Of a stretch of 64,000 nt of DNA, positions 1-8,368 are shown piece by piece. Numbering within the stretch: the first letter of the stretch is position 1; the number at the start of each line of letters is the position of its first letter. The notes beneath the pieces are model-generated. The model saw nothing but the letters and a program-made list of their open reading frames with translations. It was not told the origin of the DNA and did no database searches. Both the position numbers and the translations under genes were made by a program. This stretch comes from Lutimaribacter pacificus (GTDB lineage: Bacteria; Pseudomonadota; Alphaproteobacteria; Rhodobacterales; Rhodobacteraceae), in contig NZ_FQZZ01000001.1 of assembly GCF_900142185.1 (NCBI RefSeq), positions 682,001 through 746,000 on the forward strand. Direction: 5' to 3'.

Positions 1-984
1 CCCGACGACACCCCGCCCGAGGTGATGACGGCGGCGATCCCCGACACCCTGCCGGATACCGGTGCGGAGCGGCAGAAGCCGGGCTTCCTGGGTCGGCTGC
101 TGGGGCGCGGCGCGGACAGGAAACAGGTCGTGCGCCGGGTGCTGGACGACGAGATGCTGGAACAGCTGGAGGAGTTGCTGATCGCCTCGGACATGGGGGT
201 GGATACCGCGCTGCGCGTTACCGCGAACATGGCCGAGGGCCGTTTCGGCAAGCGGCTGTCCACCGACGAGATCAAGCAGATCCTGGCCGACGAGATCGCC
301 CGCGTGCTGGACCCCGTCGCCCGCCCGATGCCGCTTTATCCGAAAAAGCCGCAGGTGGTGCTGGTGGTCGGCGTGAACGGCTCGGGCAAGACCACGACGA
401 TCGGCAAGCTGGCCAGCCAGTTCAAGGCCGCGGGCAAGCAGGTGGTGATCGCCGCGGGCGACACGTTCCGCGCCGCCGCAGTCGAGCAGTTGCAGGTCTG
501 GGGCGACCGCGCGGGGGTGCCAGTGCTGACTGCGCCCGAGGGGTCGGACCCCGCCAGCCTGGCCTTCGACGCGATGACGAAGGCCGAGGCCGAGGGCGCC
601 GACCTGCTGCTGATCGACACCGCGGGGCGGTTGCAGAACCGCAAGGACCTGATGGAGGAGCTGGCCAAGATCGTCCGCGTCATCCGCAAGAAAGACCCCG
701 AAGCGCCCCACAACACGCTGCTGGTGCTGGATGCCACGACCGGGCAGAACGCGCTGAGCCAGGTGCAGACCTTCCGCGAACTGGCCGATGTCTCGGGCCT
801 TGTCATGACCAAGCTCGACGGCACCGCCAAGGGCGGCGTGCTGGTGGCGCTGGCCGACCGCTTCGGCCTGCCGATCCATGCCATCGGCGTGGGCGAACAG
901 ATCGATGACCTTGCCCCGTTCGACCCGGCCGAATTCGCCGCCGCCCTGACCGGGCTGGAGCGTCAGGCGCCGCGTCCGGCTTGA
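1..984 (+). CDS. ftsY: Signal recognition particle receptor FtsY (5' partial)
   Basis: SRP receptor GTPase that docks ribosome-SRP complexes at the inner membrane for co-translational insertion. The reading frame is open to the window edge, so the start lies upstream; the internal GTG at 22 is probably not the real start and part of the N-terminal region is missing. Visible parts are the helical N domain, the P-loop GVNGSGKTTT, the SRP-specific insertion DTFRAAAVEQL, the G3 motif DTAGRLQN and the G4-region TKLDGTAKGG. The C-terminus ends shortly after the conserved GVGEQIDDLAPFD, as usual for the family. It is followed on the same strand by an unknown gene, a DMT permease and ispZ. Family assignment is secure. 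Confidence 0.97.
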   Translation, partial: PDDTPPEVMTAAIPDTLPDTGAERQKPGFLGRLLGRGADRKQVVRRVLDDEMLEQLEELLIASDMGVDTALRVTANMAEGRFGKRLSTDEIKQILADEIARVLDPVARPMPLYPKKPQVVLVVGVNGSGKTTTIGKLASQFKAAGKQVVIAAGDTFRAAAVEQLQVWGDRAGVPVLTAPEGSDPASLAFDAMTKAEAEGADLLLIDTAGRLQNRKDLMEELAKIVRVIRKKDPEAPHNTLLVLDATTGQNALSQVQTFRELADVSGLVMTKLDGTAKGGVLVALADRFGLPIHAIGVGEQIDDLAPFDPAEFAAALTGLERQAPRPA

Positions 985-1094
985 CCTTGCCCTGCCATCG
1001 GGTGTTTGTCTGCCCCCTGTCGTCCGGGGCCGAGTCGGCCCCGCGCCAATCCCGTTCGATCCAATGGAGTGCCCCTTTGCCCGTTCCCACCACG

Positions 1095-1508
1095 ATGCCG
1101 GAAATCCGCCGCACCACCGAGATCATGGCCGAACCCGACGGGCTGGCCGCCTTGCTCGACGCCGGCAGGATCGACCCCGCGGGCGACGAGGGCTGGCCCG
1201 AGGAACGCCACCTTCTGGGCGAATGCGTGCTGCTCGACGGCGAGCGGGCGGTGGGATTCGGCCGGCTGATCTGGGACGCCCATACCGACGACCTGCCGCG
1301 CGTGATCGACCTGGCCTTCGCGCCGGGGTTCCGCGCGCCGTTCTTCGTCGACACGCTGGAGCAGGAACTGATCGCCGAATATGCCACCGAGGCCGAGGGC
1401 GGCGAGGTCGTGCGCGGCCATGACGGGCGGCTGATCGACATCACCCGCGCCGCCGTGACCGAGGGCCGGCACCTTGCCGCCCACGGCCAGCGGCGCCCCC
1501 GCGCATGA
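1095..1508 (+). CDS. Hypothetical protein between ftsY and a DMT permease
   Basis: A soluble protein of about 137 residues that I do not recognise. It has no signal peptide, membrane segment or obvious motif, and the middle part is acidic. I chose the ATG at 1095 because the region before it (from 981) is rich in Arg and Ser and reads like untranslated leader. The stop overlaps the start of the next gene in an ATGA arrangement, which suggests translational coupling to the permease and supports the frame being real. The whole stretch is also open on the opposite strand, as often in GC-rich DNA, so certainty is moderate. Confidence 0.55.
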   Translation: MPEIRRTTEIMAEPDGLAALLDAGRIDPAGDEGWPEERHLLGECVLLDGERAVGFGRLIWDAHTDDLPRVIDLAFAPGFRAPFFVDTLEQELIAEYATEAEGGEVVRGHDGRLIDITRAAVTEGRHLAAHGQRRPRA

Positions 1509-2407
1509 GCGACTGGCTCGCCGCGATCGAGGGCACCGAGGCCGGCCACCAGCTTGCCATGGTCCTTGCCCTCGTGGCGGCGGTGTTGCACGCAGGCTTC
1601 GGCGCGCTGCAGAAGGGGCGGCACGACCCGTGGCTGGCGCGCGGGTCGATCGACCTGTTCTACGGGCTGATCGCCGCGCCGGTCGCGCTGTTCGTCGTGC
1701 CCTGGCCCGAGCCGCATATGTGGCCGATCTTTGCCGGCGCCTTCGTGATCCACACCGCCTACAAGTTCCTGCAGGCGATGGCCTATGCGCGCGGCGCGTT
1801 CACCGTGGTCTACCCGGTGGTGCGCGGCACCGGGCCGCTGTTCACCGTGATCGGCGCCTATTTCCTGTTCGGCGAGACATTCACCCCGGCGCAATGGCTG
1901 GGGGTGGGGGTGCTGCTGGCCGGGATCTACGGGCTGGCCATCTACAACCTGCGTTACCTGGTCGATGCGCGCGACACGCTGGTGCCGGCGCTGGGGCTGG
2001 CGGTGGTGACGGGGCTGTTCGTGGCGCTCTATACCACCTACGACGCCTATGGCATCCGCGCCACGACCAACCCCTTCACCTTCATTTTCTGGTTTTTCTT
2101 CATAGATGGATGGGCGATGCCGGTGCTGGCGGCGCTGCGCTGGCGGTCGATGGACAGGCGCCCGGACATGGGGCCGCTGGCCCTGCGCGGGCTGATCGGG
2201 GCGATCATCGCCTTCGGCTCTTTCGGGTCGGTGATGATGGCCACGCGGCTCGACAAGGTGGGCGAGGCGGCGGTGCTGCGCGAAACCTCGACCGTCTTCG
2301 CCGCGCTGATCGGCTGGCTGATCCTGAAGGAAACCGTGGGCCCGCGGCGCATCGCCCTGATGGCGTTGATTGCGGCGGGCGCCGTGATAGTTGAATTTGG
2401 CGGATAA
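1505..2407 (+). CDS. EamA/DMT-superfamily permease
   Basis: A 300-residue inner-membrane protein with about ten hydrophobic helices arranged as two EamA repeats, the size and pattern of drug/metabolite transporters. The substrate cannot be read from sequence. The first repeat contains AYKFLQAMAYARGAFTVVYP and the second ends with LIGWLILKETVGPRR, both typical of EamA proteins. It starts inside the stop codon of the preceding small gene (ATGA overlap) and is followed after 17 bp by ispZ, so ftsY to ispZ is probably one transcription unit. Confidence 0.85.
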   Translation: MSDWLAAIEGTEAGHQLAMVLALVAAVLHAGFGALQKGRHDPWLARGSIDLFYGLIAAPVALFVVPWPEPHMWPIFAGAFVIHTAYKFLQAMAYARGAFTVVYPVVRGTGPLFTVIGAYFLFGETFTPAQWLGVGVLLAGIYGLAIYNLRYLVDARDTLVPALGLAVVTGLFVALYTTYDAYGIRATTNPFTFIFWFFFIDGWAMPVLAALRWRSMDRRPDMGPLALRGLIGAIIAFGSFGSVMMATRLDKVGEAAVLRETSTVFAALIGWLILKETVGPRRIALMALIAAGAVIVEFGG

Positions 2408-2424
2408 GGAAAAAGGAGGGCCGG

Positions 2425-3030
2425 ATGGCTGCGCGTGAGATCAACCCGATGCTGAAATCGGCGCTGGAACTGGGCCCGGTCCTGGCGTTCTTCGTGGCCT
2501 ATCTCTGGCTCAAGGACGAGGTGTTCACTATTGGCGGGCGTGAATATTCCGGCTTCATCCTGGTGACCGCCGGGTTCATCCCGCTGATGATCGTGACCAC
2601 CGGCCTGCTGTGGAAGCTGACCGGCAAGCTGTCCAGGATGCAGGCGGTGACGCTGGTGCTGGTTGTCGTCTTCGGCGGGCTGTCGGTCTGGCTGAACGAC
2701 GACCGGTTCTTCAAGATGAAGCCGACGATCATCTACCTGATCTTCGCCGGGCTGCTGGGGTTCGGGCTGTTGCGCGGGCAGAGCTATCTGCAGCATGTCA
2801 TGGACGAGATGATGCCGCTGGCGCCCGAAGGCTGGATGAAGCTGACCCGCCGGCTGTGCCTGTTCTTCTTCGGGCTGGCGGTCCTGAACGAGGTGATCTG
2901 GCGCAGCATGAGCACCGAATCCTGGGTCTGGTTCAAGACATTCGGCCTGACCGCGGCGGTGTTCCTGTTCTTCATCTTCCAGGGCGACATCTTCCGCAAA
3001 TACGGCGAACAGGAACAGGAAGGCGAATAA
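2425..3030 (+). CDS. ispZ: Septation protein A family (YciB/IspZ)
   Basis: Inner-membrane protein of the YciB/IspZ family, linked to cell envelope synthesis and septation; its biochemical role is not firmly known. The 201 residues hold five hydrophobic segments. Characteristic stretches are ALELGPVLAFFVAY near the N-terminus, the NDDRFFKMKPTIIYLIFA region and the C-terminal LNEVIWRSMSTESWVWFK. A strong ribosome-binding site (AAGGAGG) precedes the ATG. The acidic C-terminal tail is short and cytoplasmic. It closes the ftsY-permease-ispZ string. Confidence 0.93.
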   Translation: MAAREINPMLKSALELGPVLAFFVAYLWLKDEVFTIGGREYSGFILVTAGFIPLMIVTTGLLWKLTGKLSRMQAVTLVLVVVFGGLSVWLNDDRFFKMKPTIIYLIFAGLLGFGLLRGQSYLQHVMDEMMPLAPEGWMKLTRRLCLFFFGLAVLNEVIWRSMSTESWVWFKTFGLTAAVFLFFIFQGDIFRKYGEQEQEGE

Positions 3031-3095
3031 CGCCCGGCTTGCCCGCACCCGTTCCGCTGATAACGGCCGGGTGATCGGACGATCCCGGATAACCG

Positions 3096-3950
3096 TCAGC
3101 CTGCCCCGAACGCCCTGCGGATCGCCGTTCTCATCGCGTGGATCGGTGGCGTGGTGGCGCCGGGGCGCACCCCCAGCACCAGGTTGGAAACCGGCATGTC
3201 GCCGAATCCCTCCTCCGGTGCGAGCCGTCGCAAATCCTCGGTCATGCCTGATGCGCCCAGCAATCCGATCGCGATGCCGGCTTCGATCGCGGCGGCGACA
3301 CCCGAAACGCTCTGACTGGAATAGACGATACGGAAAGGCCGCCCCGCCGCCGCCAGAGCGTCCAGGGCCGCGTCACGCCACCAGCAATCCCGATCGAAAA
3401 GGGCAACGGGCAATGGATCGCGGGACAGAAGATCGTGATGGCGCGAGACCATCCAGCAGGTTCGTTCCTCCTGCAGAATATCCGCGCCCGGCCCGGGGGT
3501 TGCCACTTCGAAGATTGCAATGTCCAGTGCGCCCGACGCAAGCGCATCGGGAAACCCCGCGCTGAGGGCGCAGGTGACATCGAGATCGACAAGCGGATGG
3601 GATTGCGCGAACCCGGCCACGATCCGGGACAGCCGGTCTTTTGTCTGGTCGTCGGGAATGCCGAGGCGCAGCTTGCCATGCAGGTCGTCCGACGTCAGCT
3701 CGCGCAGCGTCGCGTCCAGCTTTCGGGTAATGTCGCGCGCGACCGGCAACAGGCGTTCGCCCGCCTCCGTCAAGACAACCCCGCGCCCATGCCTGTCGAA
3801 GACGGGCCGGCCCAGGATGTCCTCCAGTTTCCGAACCTGAAGGCTGACGGCGGATTGCGACCGGTAAACCCGCGCGGCCCCTTCGGTGACGCTGCCGGCC
3901 TCGGCGACTGCCAGAAATGTGCGCAACAGGTCGCTACTCAGGTGATCCAT
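3096..3950 (-). CDS. LysR-family transcriptional regulator
   Basis: A 284-residue LysR-type regulator. The winged HTH occupies about residues 1-65 (DLLRTFLAVAEAGSVTEGAA, then SQSAVSLQVRKLEDILGRPVF), followed by a periplasmic-binding-protein-like effector domain. It resembles the LrhA/HexA branch. It is divergently transcribed from the adjacent ArsP/YraQ-type permease with 91 bp between the starts, the usual LysR arrangement, so the permease is its most likely target. The effector is unknown. Confidence 0.9.
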   Translation of the reverse strand: MDHLSSDLLRTFLAVAEAGSVTEGAARVYRSQSAVSLQVRKLEDILGRPVFDRHGRGVVLTEAGERLLPVARDITRKLDATLRELTSDDLHGKLRLGIPDDQTKDRLSRIVAGFAQSHPLVDLDVTCALSAGFPDALASGALDIAIFEVATPGPGADILQEERTCWMVSRHHDLLSRDPLPVALFDRDCWWRDAALDALAAAGRPFRIVYSSQSVSGVAAAIEAGIAIGLLGASGMTEDLRRLAPEEGFGDMPVSNLVLGVRPGATTPPIHAMRTAIRRAFGAG

Positions 3951-3981
3951 TCGAAAACCTCATGCCTGCGACCTGAATAAC

Positions 3982-3992
3982 CCGTTTTACGG
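3982..3992. promoter_or_regulatory. Candidate LysR operator between the divergent genes
   Basis: A short inverted repeat CCGT-TTT-ACGG lies in the 91-bp region between the LysR gene and the permease. Position and symmetry fit an operator, but the arms are only 4 bp, so this is a weak inference. Confidence 0.3.
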
Positions 3993-4041
3993 ATACCTGG
4001 CCAGCCCCCATACTTGCGTCACCGATCCGAAAAGGTGCGCG

Positions 4042-5064
4042 ATGTCCGATCAAAGCCAGAATGGAACCCACCAAATGACCAGACCGGCCCTGCTTTTGGG
4101 GCTTCTGGTGCTGATCGCTGTCGGAGCGGTGATATGGCCCGGCGAGATGTGGCCCATGGCACGGTTCGTGATCTTCGGTCTTGTCTCTGTCGCGCCGCTC
4201 GTCGTTCCGGGCATCGTTCTGGCCGCGTGGATCATGGCCAGTGGGGCGGACGCCCATATCGCAAGGGTTTTAGAGGGAAGGGCGGCCCATGCGATCATCG
4301 GGGCGGCCGCGGTCGGGGCGATCACCCCGGTCTGCGGCGTCACGGTTCTGCCGCTGATGGCCGGATTGCTGGCGGCCGGGATTCCACTGGCACCCGTCAT
4401 GGCCTTTTGGCTGTCGTCCCCGATCACCGGTCCGGCGATGCTGGCGGCGACGGCGGCAACCCTCGGGTTCGGGTTCGCGGCAGGCAAGACGGTTGCCGCG
4501 TTCGGTCTCGGGATCTGGGGTGGGGCGGTCACGTCGATCTTTGCGAAACAAGGCTGGGCGACGGCGTCCCTGCGCCATAACGGGATCGTCGGGACGCTGT
4601 CGAAGGGCAGTTGCAGAGCCCCGTTGTCATTCGATGCACGGGTCTGGAACGACACGGGGCGGCGAGCGATCTTCAGGCAGAATGTCCTTTCCACCGCGCG
4701 GCTGATCCTGATGTGCCTTATCCCCGCCTTCGCGGCGGAATACGCCCTGAACACAGCCCTGCAGCCCGAGGCCCTGTCGGCCTATGTGGGCGACGACGTG
4801 CGGTGGGCCATTCCGTTCGCAGTCTTCGTCGGCGCGCCCGCCTATCTCGACGGATACGCGGCGCTGCCCCTGACGCGCGGACTGATGGACCACGGCATGT
4901 CGCCAGGGGCTGCAATGGCCTTCCTCGTTTCAGGGGGCGTGGTCAGCATATGGGGGGCAATGGCGATCTTTCCCGTGCTCAGGCTGAAACCCTTTCTCCT
5001 GTATCTCGCGCTGGCGGTTTCGGGATCGCTGATCGCGGGTTACATTTTCGATTGGATTGCATGA
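4042..5064 (+). CDS. ArsP/YraQ (DUF318)-type permease
   Basis: A 340-residue polytopic membrane protein with a duplicated fold. Each half carries the family hairpin: TPVCGVTVLPLMAGLLAAG followed by APVMAFWLSSPITGPAML in the first, and AYLDGYAALPLTRGLMDHG followed by AAMAFLVSGGVVSIWG in the second. This matches the ArsP/YraQ permeases, some of which export organoarsenicals or other metalloid compounds. The usual Cys pair is reduced to a single Cys in the first hairpin, so the substrate may differ. A basic cytoplasmic loop joins the halves. It is divergent from a LysR gene. Confidence 0.75.
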   Translation: MSDQSQNGTHQMTRPALLLGLLVLIAVGAVIWPGEMWPMARFVIFGLVSVAPLVVPGIVLAAWIMASGADAHIARVLEGRAAHAIIGAAAVGAITPVCGVTVLPLMAGLLAAGIPLAPVMAFWLSSPITGPAMLAATAATLGFGFAAGKTVAAFGLGIWGGAVTSIFAKQGWATASLRHNGIVGTLSKGSCRAPLSFDARVWNDTGRRAIFRQNVLSTARLILMCLIPAFAAEYALNTALQPEALSAYVGDDVRWAIPFAVFVGAPAYLDGYAALPLTRGLMDHGMSPGAAMAFLVSGGVVSIWGAMAIFPVLRLKPFLLYLALAVSGSLIAGYIFDWIA

Positions 5065-5188
5065 TCGCTGCGGGATTGGCCGGGACTTTCCGTTTCCAGT
5101 TATTGACGAAAGCGCCGCACACGGCAAAAGGGACTTCAAACTGCCCTTGGCTGCGGGCCGTGCAAATGGAACATCCCTCCGCCGCGTT

Positions 5189-5890
5189 TCACCTGCGGAA
5201 CAGTACCGACTGCGCCTGCCTGTCATGGGGCGCCCCGTCGCGCAGCTCGGCGGCCAGTGCGCGGCCGCGCAGCACCGCGGGGCGCGCGCCCATCTCTTCC
5301 AGCCAGCGGGCCATGTGGGGCTTGTCGTCCAGGGTTTGCTGCTGGCCCTCCCACAGCGATGCCCAGCCCCAGATCGCCATGTCGGCGATGGAGCAGAAAT
5401 CGCCCGCGACAAAGGCGTGTTTTTCCAGTTGCCGGTCCAGCACGCCGTAAAGCCGCGCGACCTCGTTGCGGTAACGGTCCCTGGCGTAGGGCAGGTCCTG
5501 GGGCGGGTCCATCTGCGGGGCGTATTTCAGGAAATGATGCGCCTGTCCCGCCATCGGGCCCAGCCCGCCCATCTGCCACATCAGCCATTGATCCACGGCG
5601 ATGCGATCGCGCTCGGTATCGCCATAGAAACGGCCCGTCTTGCGCGCCAGGTATTGCAGGATCGCCCCGGATTCGAAGATCGCCACCGGCTTGCCATCGG
5701 GCCCTTGCGGATCGACGATGGCCGGCATCCGGTTGTTCGGTGAGATCTTCAGAAACGCGGGGTCGAACTGGTCGCCCCTGCGGATGTCGATCAGGTGCAG
5801 ATTATAGGGCAGGCCCATCTCTTCCAGCGCGATGGACACTTTCCAGCCGTTCGGCGTGGGCCAGAAATACAGGTCGATCGGGTCTTGCAT
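5189..5890 (-). CDS. Glutathione S-transferase (Nu-class/YfcG-like)
   Basis: Cytosolic GST of about 233 residues. The N-terminal thioredoxin fold has the active-site segment YFWPTPNGWKVSIALEE and the glutathione-binding turn SPNNRMPAIVDP, followed by ES(G)AILQYLA; the C-terminal helical domain has FVAGDFCSIADMAIWGW. This layout matches the YfcG/YghU class, which use glutathione disulfide and have reductase activity. I chose the ATG at 5890 because a perfect AGGAGG sits just upstream; an in-frame ATG 12 codons earlier lacks one. The alpha/beta hydrolase gene ends 22 bp upstream, so the two may be co-transcribed. Confidence 0.9.
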   Translation of the reverse strand: MQDPIDLYFWPTPNGWKVSIALEEMGLPYNLHLIDIRRGDQFDPAFLKISPNNRMPAIVDPQGPDGKPVAIFESGAILQYLARKTGRFYGDTERDRIAVDQWLMWQMGGLGPMAGQAHHFLKYAPQMDPPQDLPYARDRYRNEVARLYGVLDRQLEKHAFVAGDFCSIADMAIWGWASLWEGQQQTLDDKPHMARWLEEMGARPAVLRGRALAAELRDGAPHDRQAQSVLFRR

Positions 5891-5912
5891 GGGGCCTCCT
5901 GCGCGGTCGCGC

Positions 5913-6821
5913 TCAGGATGACGCATTTCGGGCGAAGGGCAAGGGCAGCGTCACGCGCGGCGGGTCAAGCAACCGTGACCAGCGCGGCTGCGGGGCCTTT
6001 GGCAACAGCCTTTGCAAGTGTGCAAGGGGCAGAGTGTCCGGCTCGGACAGGAACGCACGGTAAAGGTCGAACACGCCGGGGCGCAGATAGGCCGACCAGT
6101 GGCAGATGCGCGCGCGGGGCGGGGCGATGGCATATCCCCGGCCGGCCAGAACCGCCAGCGTCCGCGGATCGTCGATCTGCAGGGTCAGCGTGTTGGCCTG
6201 TCCGGGCAGGCCGTGGCCGATCACCCGGTCGCCGGGCACCGGAGGGGTCACCAGACGCTCGAGCAGGAAATCGAACAGGTCGTTCTCGCGGCTGGTGACG
6301 TTGATCAGCTCCACCCGCCGCCCCGCCCGGGTGTCGAGCGCCGCCGCCGCGCTGGCGGCGAACTCCGCCCCCGTCAGCAGGATCGCGCGGGACAGCGCGC
6401 CCTCGGGCAGGTGGCGCAGGGCCGACAGCACCACCCGCGCGCCCAGCGAATGCGCGATGGCGTGGACGGGGCGGTGCGGTGCGGTTTCGCGGATCGCCGC
6501 GATCACGCGGGCCAGTGCGACGCCCGCGATGCCGGCCTGCGCCCATGCCTGCCAGATCGTGCCGCGCGCGGGCCAGCCGAAAGCCACCGCCGCCGTGCCG
6601 TCCTGCCCAGCCCCCAGCAGGCGCGGCCAGCTGACCGCCTTGCGGCAGGCAACCTCGTCCTCGGACAGGATATGGCGGTGCGGGCAATGCTGCGGATGTC
6701 CCGGCTGGAACTTGTAGCCATGGGTCATGATCAGGACCGGCCCCCGGCCGCCCGCCAGAGGGCCGAGATCGGGCAGATCGTCCTGCCCCGAAACCTGCGC
6801 GTTGATCCGTAGAAGCGTCAT
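5913..6821 (-). CDS. Alpha/beta hydrolase (DUF900-like)
   Basis: A protein of about 302 residues with an alpha/beta-hydrolase core. An early strand ends in VLIMTHGYKF (oxyanion region), the nucleophile elbow is AIAHSLGARV, and a late conserved His-containing segment (RVIGHGLPGQ) could supply the catalytic His. No signal peptide. The substrate is unknown. The start at 6821 (MTLLRINAQV) is preferred over the ATG 11 codons upstream, but both are possible. It is transcribed toward the GST gene with a short gap. Confidence 0.7.
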   Translation of the reverse strand: MTLLRINAQVSGQDDLPDLGPLAGGRGPVLIMTHGYKFQPGHPQHCPHRHILSEDEVACRKAVSWPRLLGAGQDGTAAVAFGWPARGTIWQAWAQAGIAGVALARVIAAIRETAPHRPVHAIAHSLGARVVLSALRHLPEGALSRAILLTGAEFAASAAAALDTRAGRRVELINVTSRENDLFDFLLERLVTPPVPGDRVIGHGLPGQANTLTLQIDDPRTLAVLAGRGYAIAPPRARICHWSAYLRPGVFDLYRAFLSEPDTLPLAHLQRLLPKAPQPRWSRLLDPPRVTLPLPFARNASS

Positions 6822-6937
6822 GCCCGCCACCCACAAGATGTTGTGGACGGGCATAGGCGTGCCCTGCGACAGCGATGTGACGGTTTGGTCACCGCCGCGT
6901 GACGGTTGACGCGCGCGCGCACCGGGCGTAAACGCAT

Positions 6938-6994
6938 CCCGTGGCGATTTGTTACCGGATTGCGGGCCACGTTAAAGATGCCGCTAAAGAGGTC
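6938..6994 (+). promoter_or_regulatory. SAM-II riboswitch aptamer upstream of metZ
   Basis: The sequence carries the SAM-II hallmarks in order: GTGGCGATTTG at 6941, the closing strand CCACG (6967-6971) pairing with CGTGG (6940-6944), then GTTAAA and the pseudoknot strand CCGCTAAAGA. SAM-II aptamers occur mainly in alphaproteobacteria ahead of methionine genes. The start codon of metZ lies about 80 nt downstream. When S-adenosylmethionine is abundant the element should lower metZ expression. Confidence 0.95.
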
Positions 6995-7006
6995 AGACGC
7001 AAAGGG

Positions 7007-7040
7007 CCCCCTTTCGCTTGACCGCGACCGGGGGTTTTTT
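7007..7040 (+). terminator. Intrinsic terminator between the SAM-II aptamer and metZ
   Basis: CCCCC (7007-7011) pairs with GGGGG (7030-7034) around an inner TCGC/GCGA stem, followed directly by six T. It sits between the riboswitch and the metZ ribosome-binding site, so it is an attenuator rather than a gene-end terminator. An alternative hairpin, GCAAAGG (6999-7005) with CCTTTCGC (7010-7017), would sequester the 5' strand and could be the antiterminator. Confidence 0.8.
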
Positions 7041-7070
7041 CATGGGGTGCGATACCCCGGAGGATGCGCG

Positions 7071-8252
7071 ATGAACGACGATTGGAACGCCCGCACGAAA
7101 CTGGTCCATGGCGGCACCCGCCGCAGCCAGTATAACGAGGTGAGCGAGGCGATTTTCCTGACACAGGGCTTTGTCTACGACAGCGCCGAACAGGCCGAGG
7201 CGCGGTTCGTGCAGGCGGGGCCGGATGAATTCATCTATGCCCGCTACGGCAATCCGACCGTCGCGATGTTCGAGGATCGCATCGCCGCGCTGGAAGGGGC
7301 AGAGGATGCCTTTGCCACCGCCAGCGGCATGGCCGCCGTCAGCGGCGCGCTGACCGCGATGCTGAAGGCGGGCGATCATGTGGTCGCATCGCGCGCGCTG
7401 TTCGGTTCCTGCCTTTATATCCTTGAGGAGATCCTGCCCCGCTACGGCGTCGAGGTGACGCTGGTCGATGGCGCCGACCTTGACCAGTGGCGCGCGGCGG
7501 TGCGCCCGGACACGCGCGTCTGTTTCTTCGAGTCGGTTTCGAACCCCACGCTGGAGGTCATTGATATCGCAGGGGTTTCGGAAATTGCGCACGGCGTCGG
7601 CGCCGTCGTGGTCGTGGACAACGTGTTCGCCACGCCGGTCTGGTCCCGCGCGCTGGAGCAGGGTGCCGATGTCGTTGTCTATTCCGCCACCAAGCATATC
7701 GACGGGCAAGGCCGCGCGCTGGGCGGCGTGATCCTCGGCACGCGCGACTATATCCGCAAGACGGTCGAACCCTACATGAAGCACACCGGCGGTTCGATGT
7801 CGCCCTTTACCGCGTGGATCATGCTCAAGGGGCTTGAAACGATGGACCTGCGCGTGCGCGCGCAGACCGCCACCGCGCAGGCGCTGGCCGAGGCGCTGGA
7901 AGGCGACGACCGGCTGGCGCGGGTGATCTTTCCCGGCCTGTCCGCGCATCCGCAGCACGATCTGGCCATGGCGCAGATGGGCGCGGGCGGCACGGTTCTG
8001 TCGCTCGACCTGAAGGGCGGGCAGGCGGCGGCGTTCCGGTTCCTCAACGCGTTGCGCATCGTGGTGATCTCGAACAACCTGGGCGACGCGAAATCCATCG
8101 CCACGCACCCGGCCACCACCACGCACCAGCGCCTGCCGGACGATCAGAAGGCGCAGCTTGGCATCACGCCGGGGCTGGTGCGGCTGTCCTGCGGGATCGA
8201 GGATACCGGCGACCTGATCGCCGATATTCGCGCCGCGCTGGACGCGATCTGA
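7071..8252 (+). CDS. metZ: O-succinylhomoserine sulfhydrylase
   Basis: PLP enzyme of the Cys/Met-metabolism family that makes homocysteine from O-succinylhomoserine and sulfide. It has 393 residues. The PLP lysine is K208 in VVYSATKHIDGQGR, and the cofactor-binding segments TASGMAAVSGA and VVVDNVFATP are present. The sequence reads as MetZ rather than MetY or MetC, and the upstream SAM-II element agrees with a methionine role. The start is the ATG after GGAGGA; an upstream in-frame extension would run through the riboswitch and is rejected. Regulation is probably by premature termination in the leader. Confidence 0.95.
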   Translation: MNDDWNARTKLVHGGTRRSQYNEVSEAIFLTQGFVYDSAEQAEARFVQAGPDEFIYARYGNPTVAMFEDRIAALEGAEDAFATASGMAAVSGALTAMLKAGDHVVASRALFGSCLYILEEILPRYGVEVTLVDGADLDQWRAAVRPDTRVCFFESVSNPTLEVIDIAGVSEIAHGVGAVVVVDNVFATPVWSRALEQGADVVVYSATKHIDGQGRALGGVILGTRDYIRKTVEPYMKHTGGSMSPFTAWIMLKGLETMDLRVRAQTATAQALAEALEGDDRLARVIFPGLSAHPQHDLAMAQMGAGGTVLSLDLKGGQAAAFRFLNALRIVVISNNLGDAKSIATHPATTTHQRLPDDQKAQLGITPGLVRLSCGIEDTGDLIADIRAALDAI

Positions 8253-8368
8253 CCCGGGGGGAGAAGTGATCCGGGGTGTCGTTTCTATCGTAACGATCTT
8301 CGAAATTGGAAATATCCCGGGCCATACCCTAAATTAGGATGGCGAGGACATAGCGGAGGGGCCGCGCC

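Noticed and set aside
981-1094. N-terminal extension of the small gene after ftsY
   Set aside because: The residues encoded before the ATG at 1095 are Arg/Ser/Pro-rich with no protein-like pattern, and overlap the ftsY stop by chance.
6906-7070. Upstream extension of metZ
   Set aside because: The in-frame start at 6906 would translate through the SAM-II aptamer and the terminator; the ATG at 7071 has a proper ribosome-binding site.
8276-8300. Possible Zur box upstream of folE2
   Set aside because: TCGTT and AACGA form a weak inverted repeat, but it does not match the alphaproteobacterial Zur site (GTTAT-N-ATAAC type). Not enough to claim zinc control.
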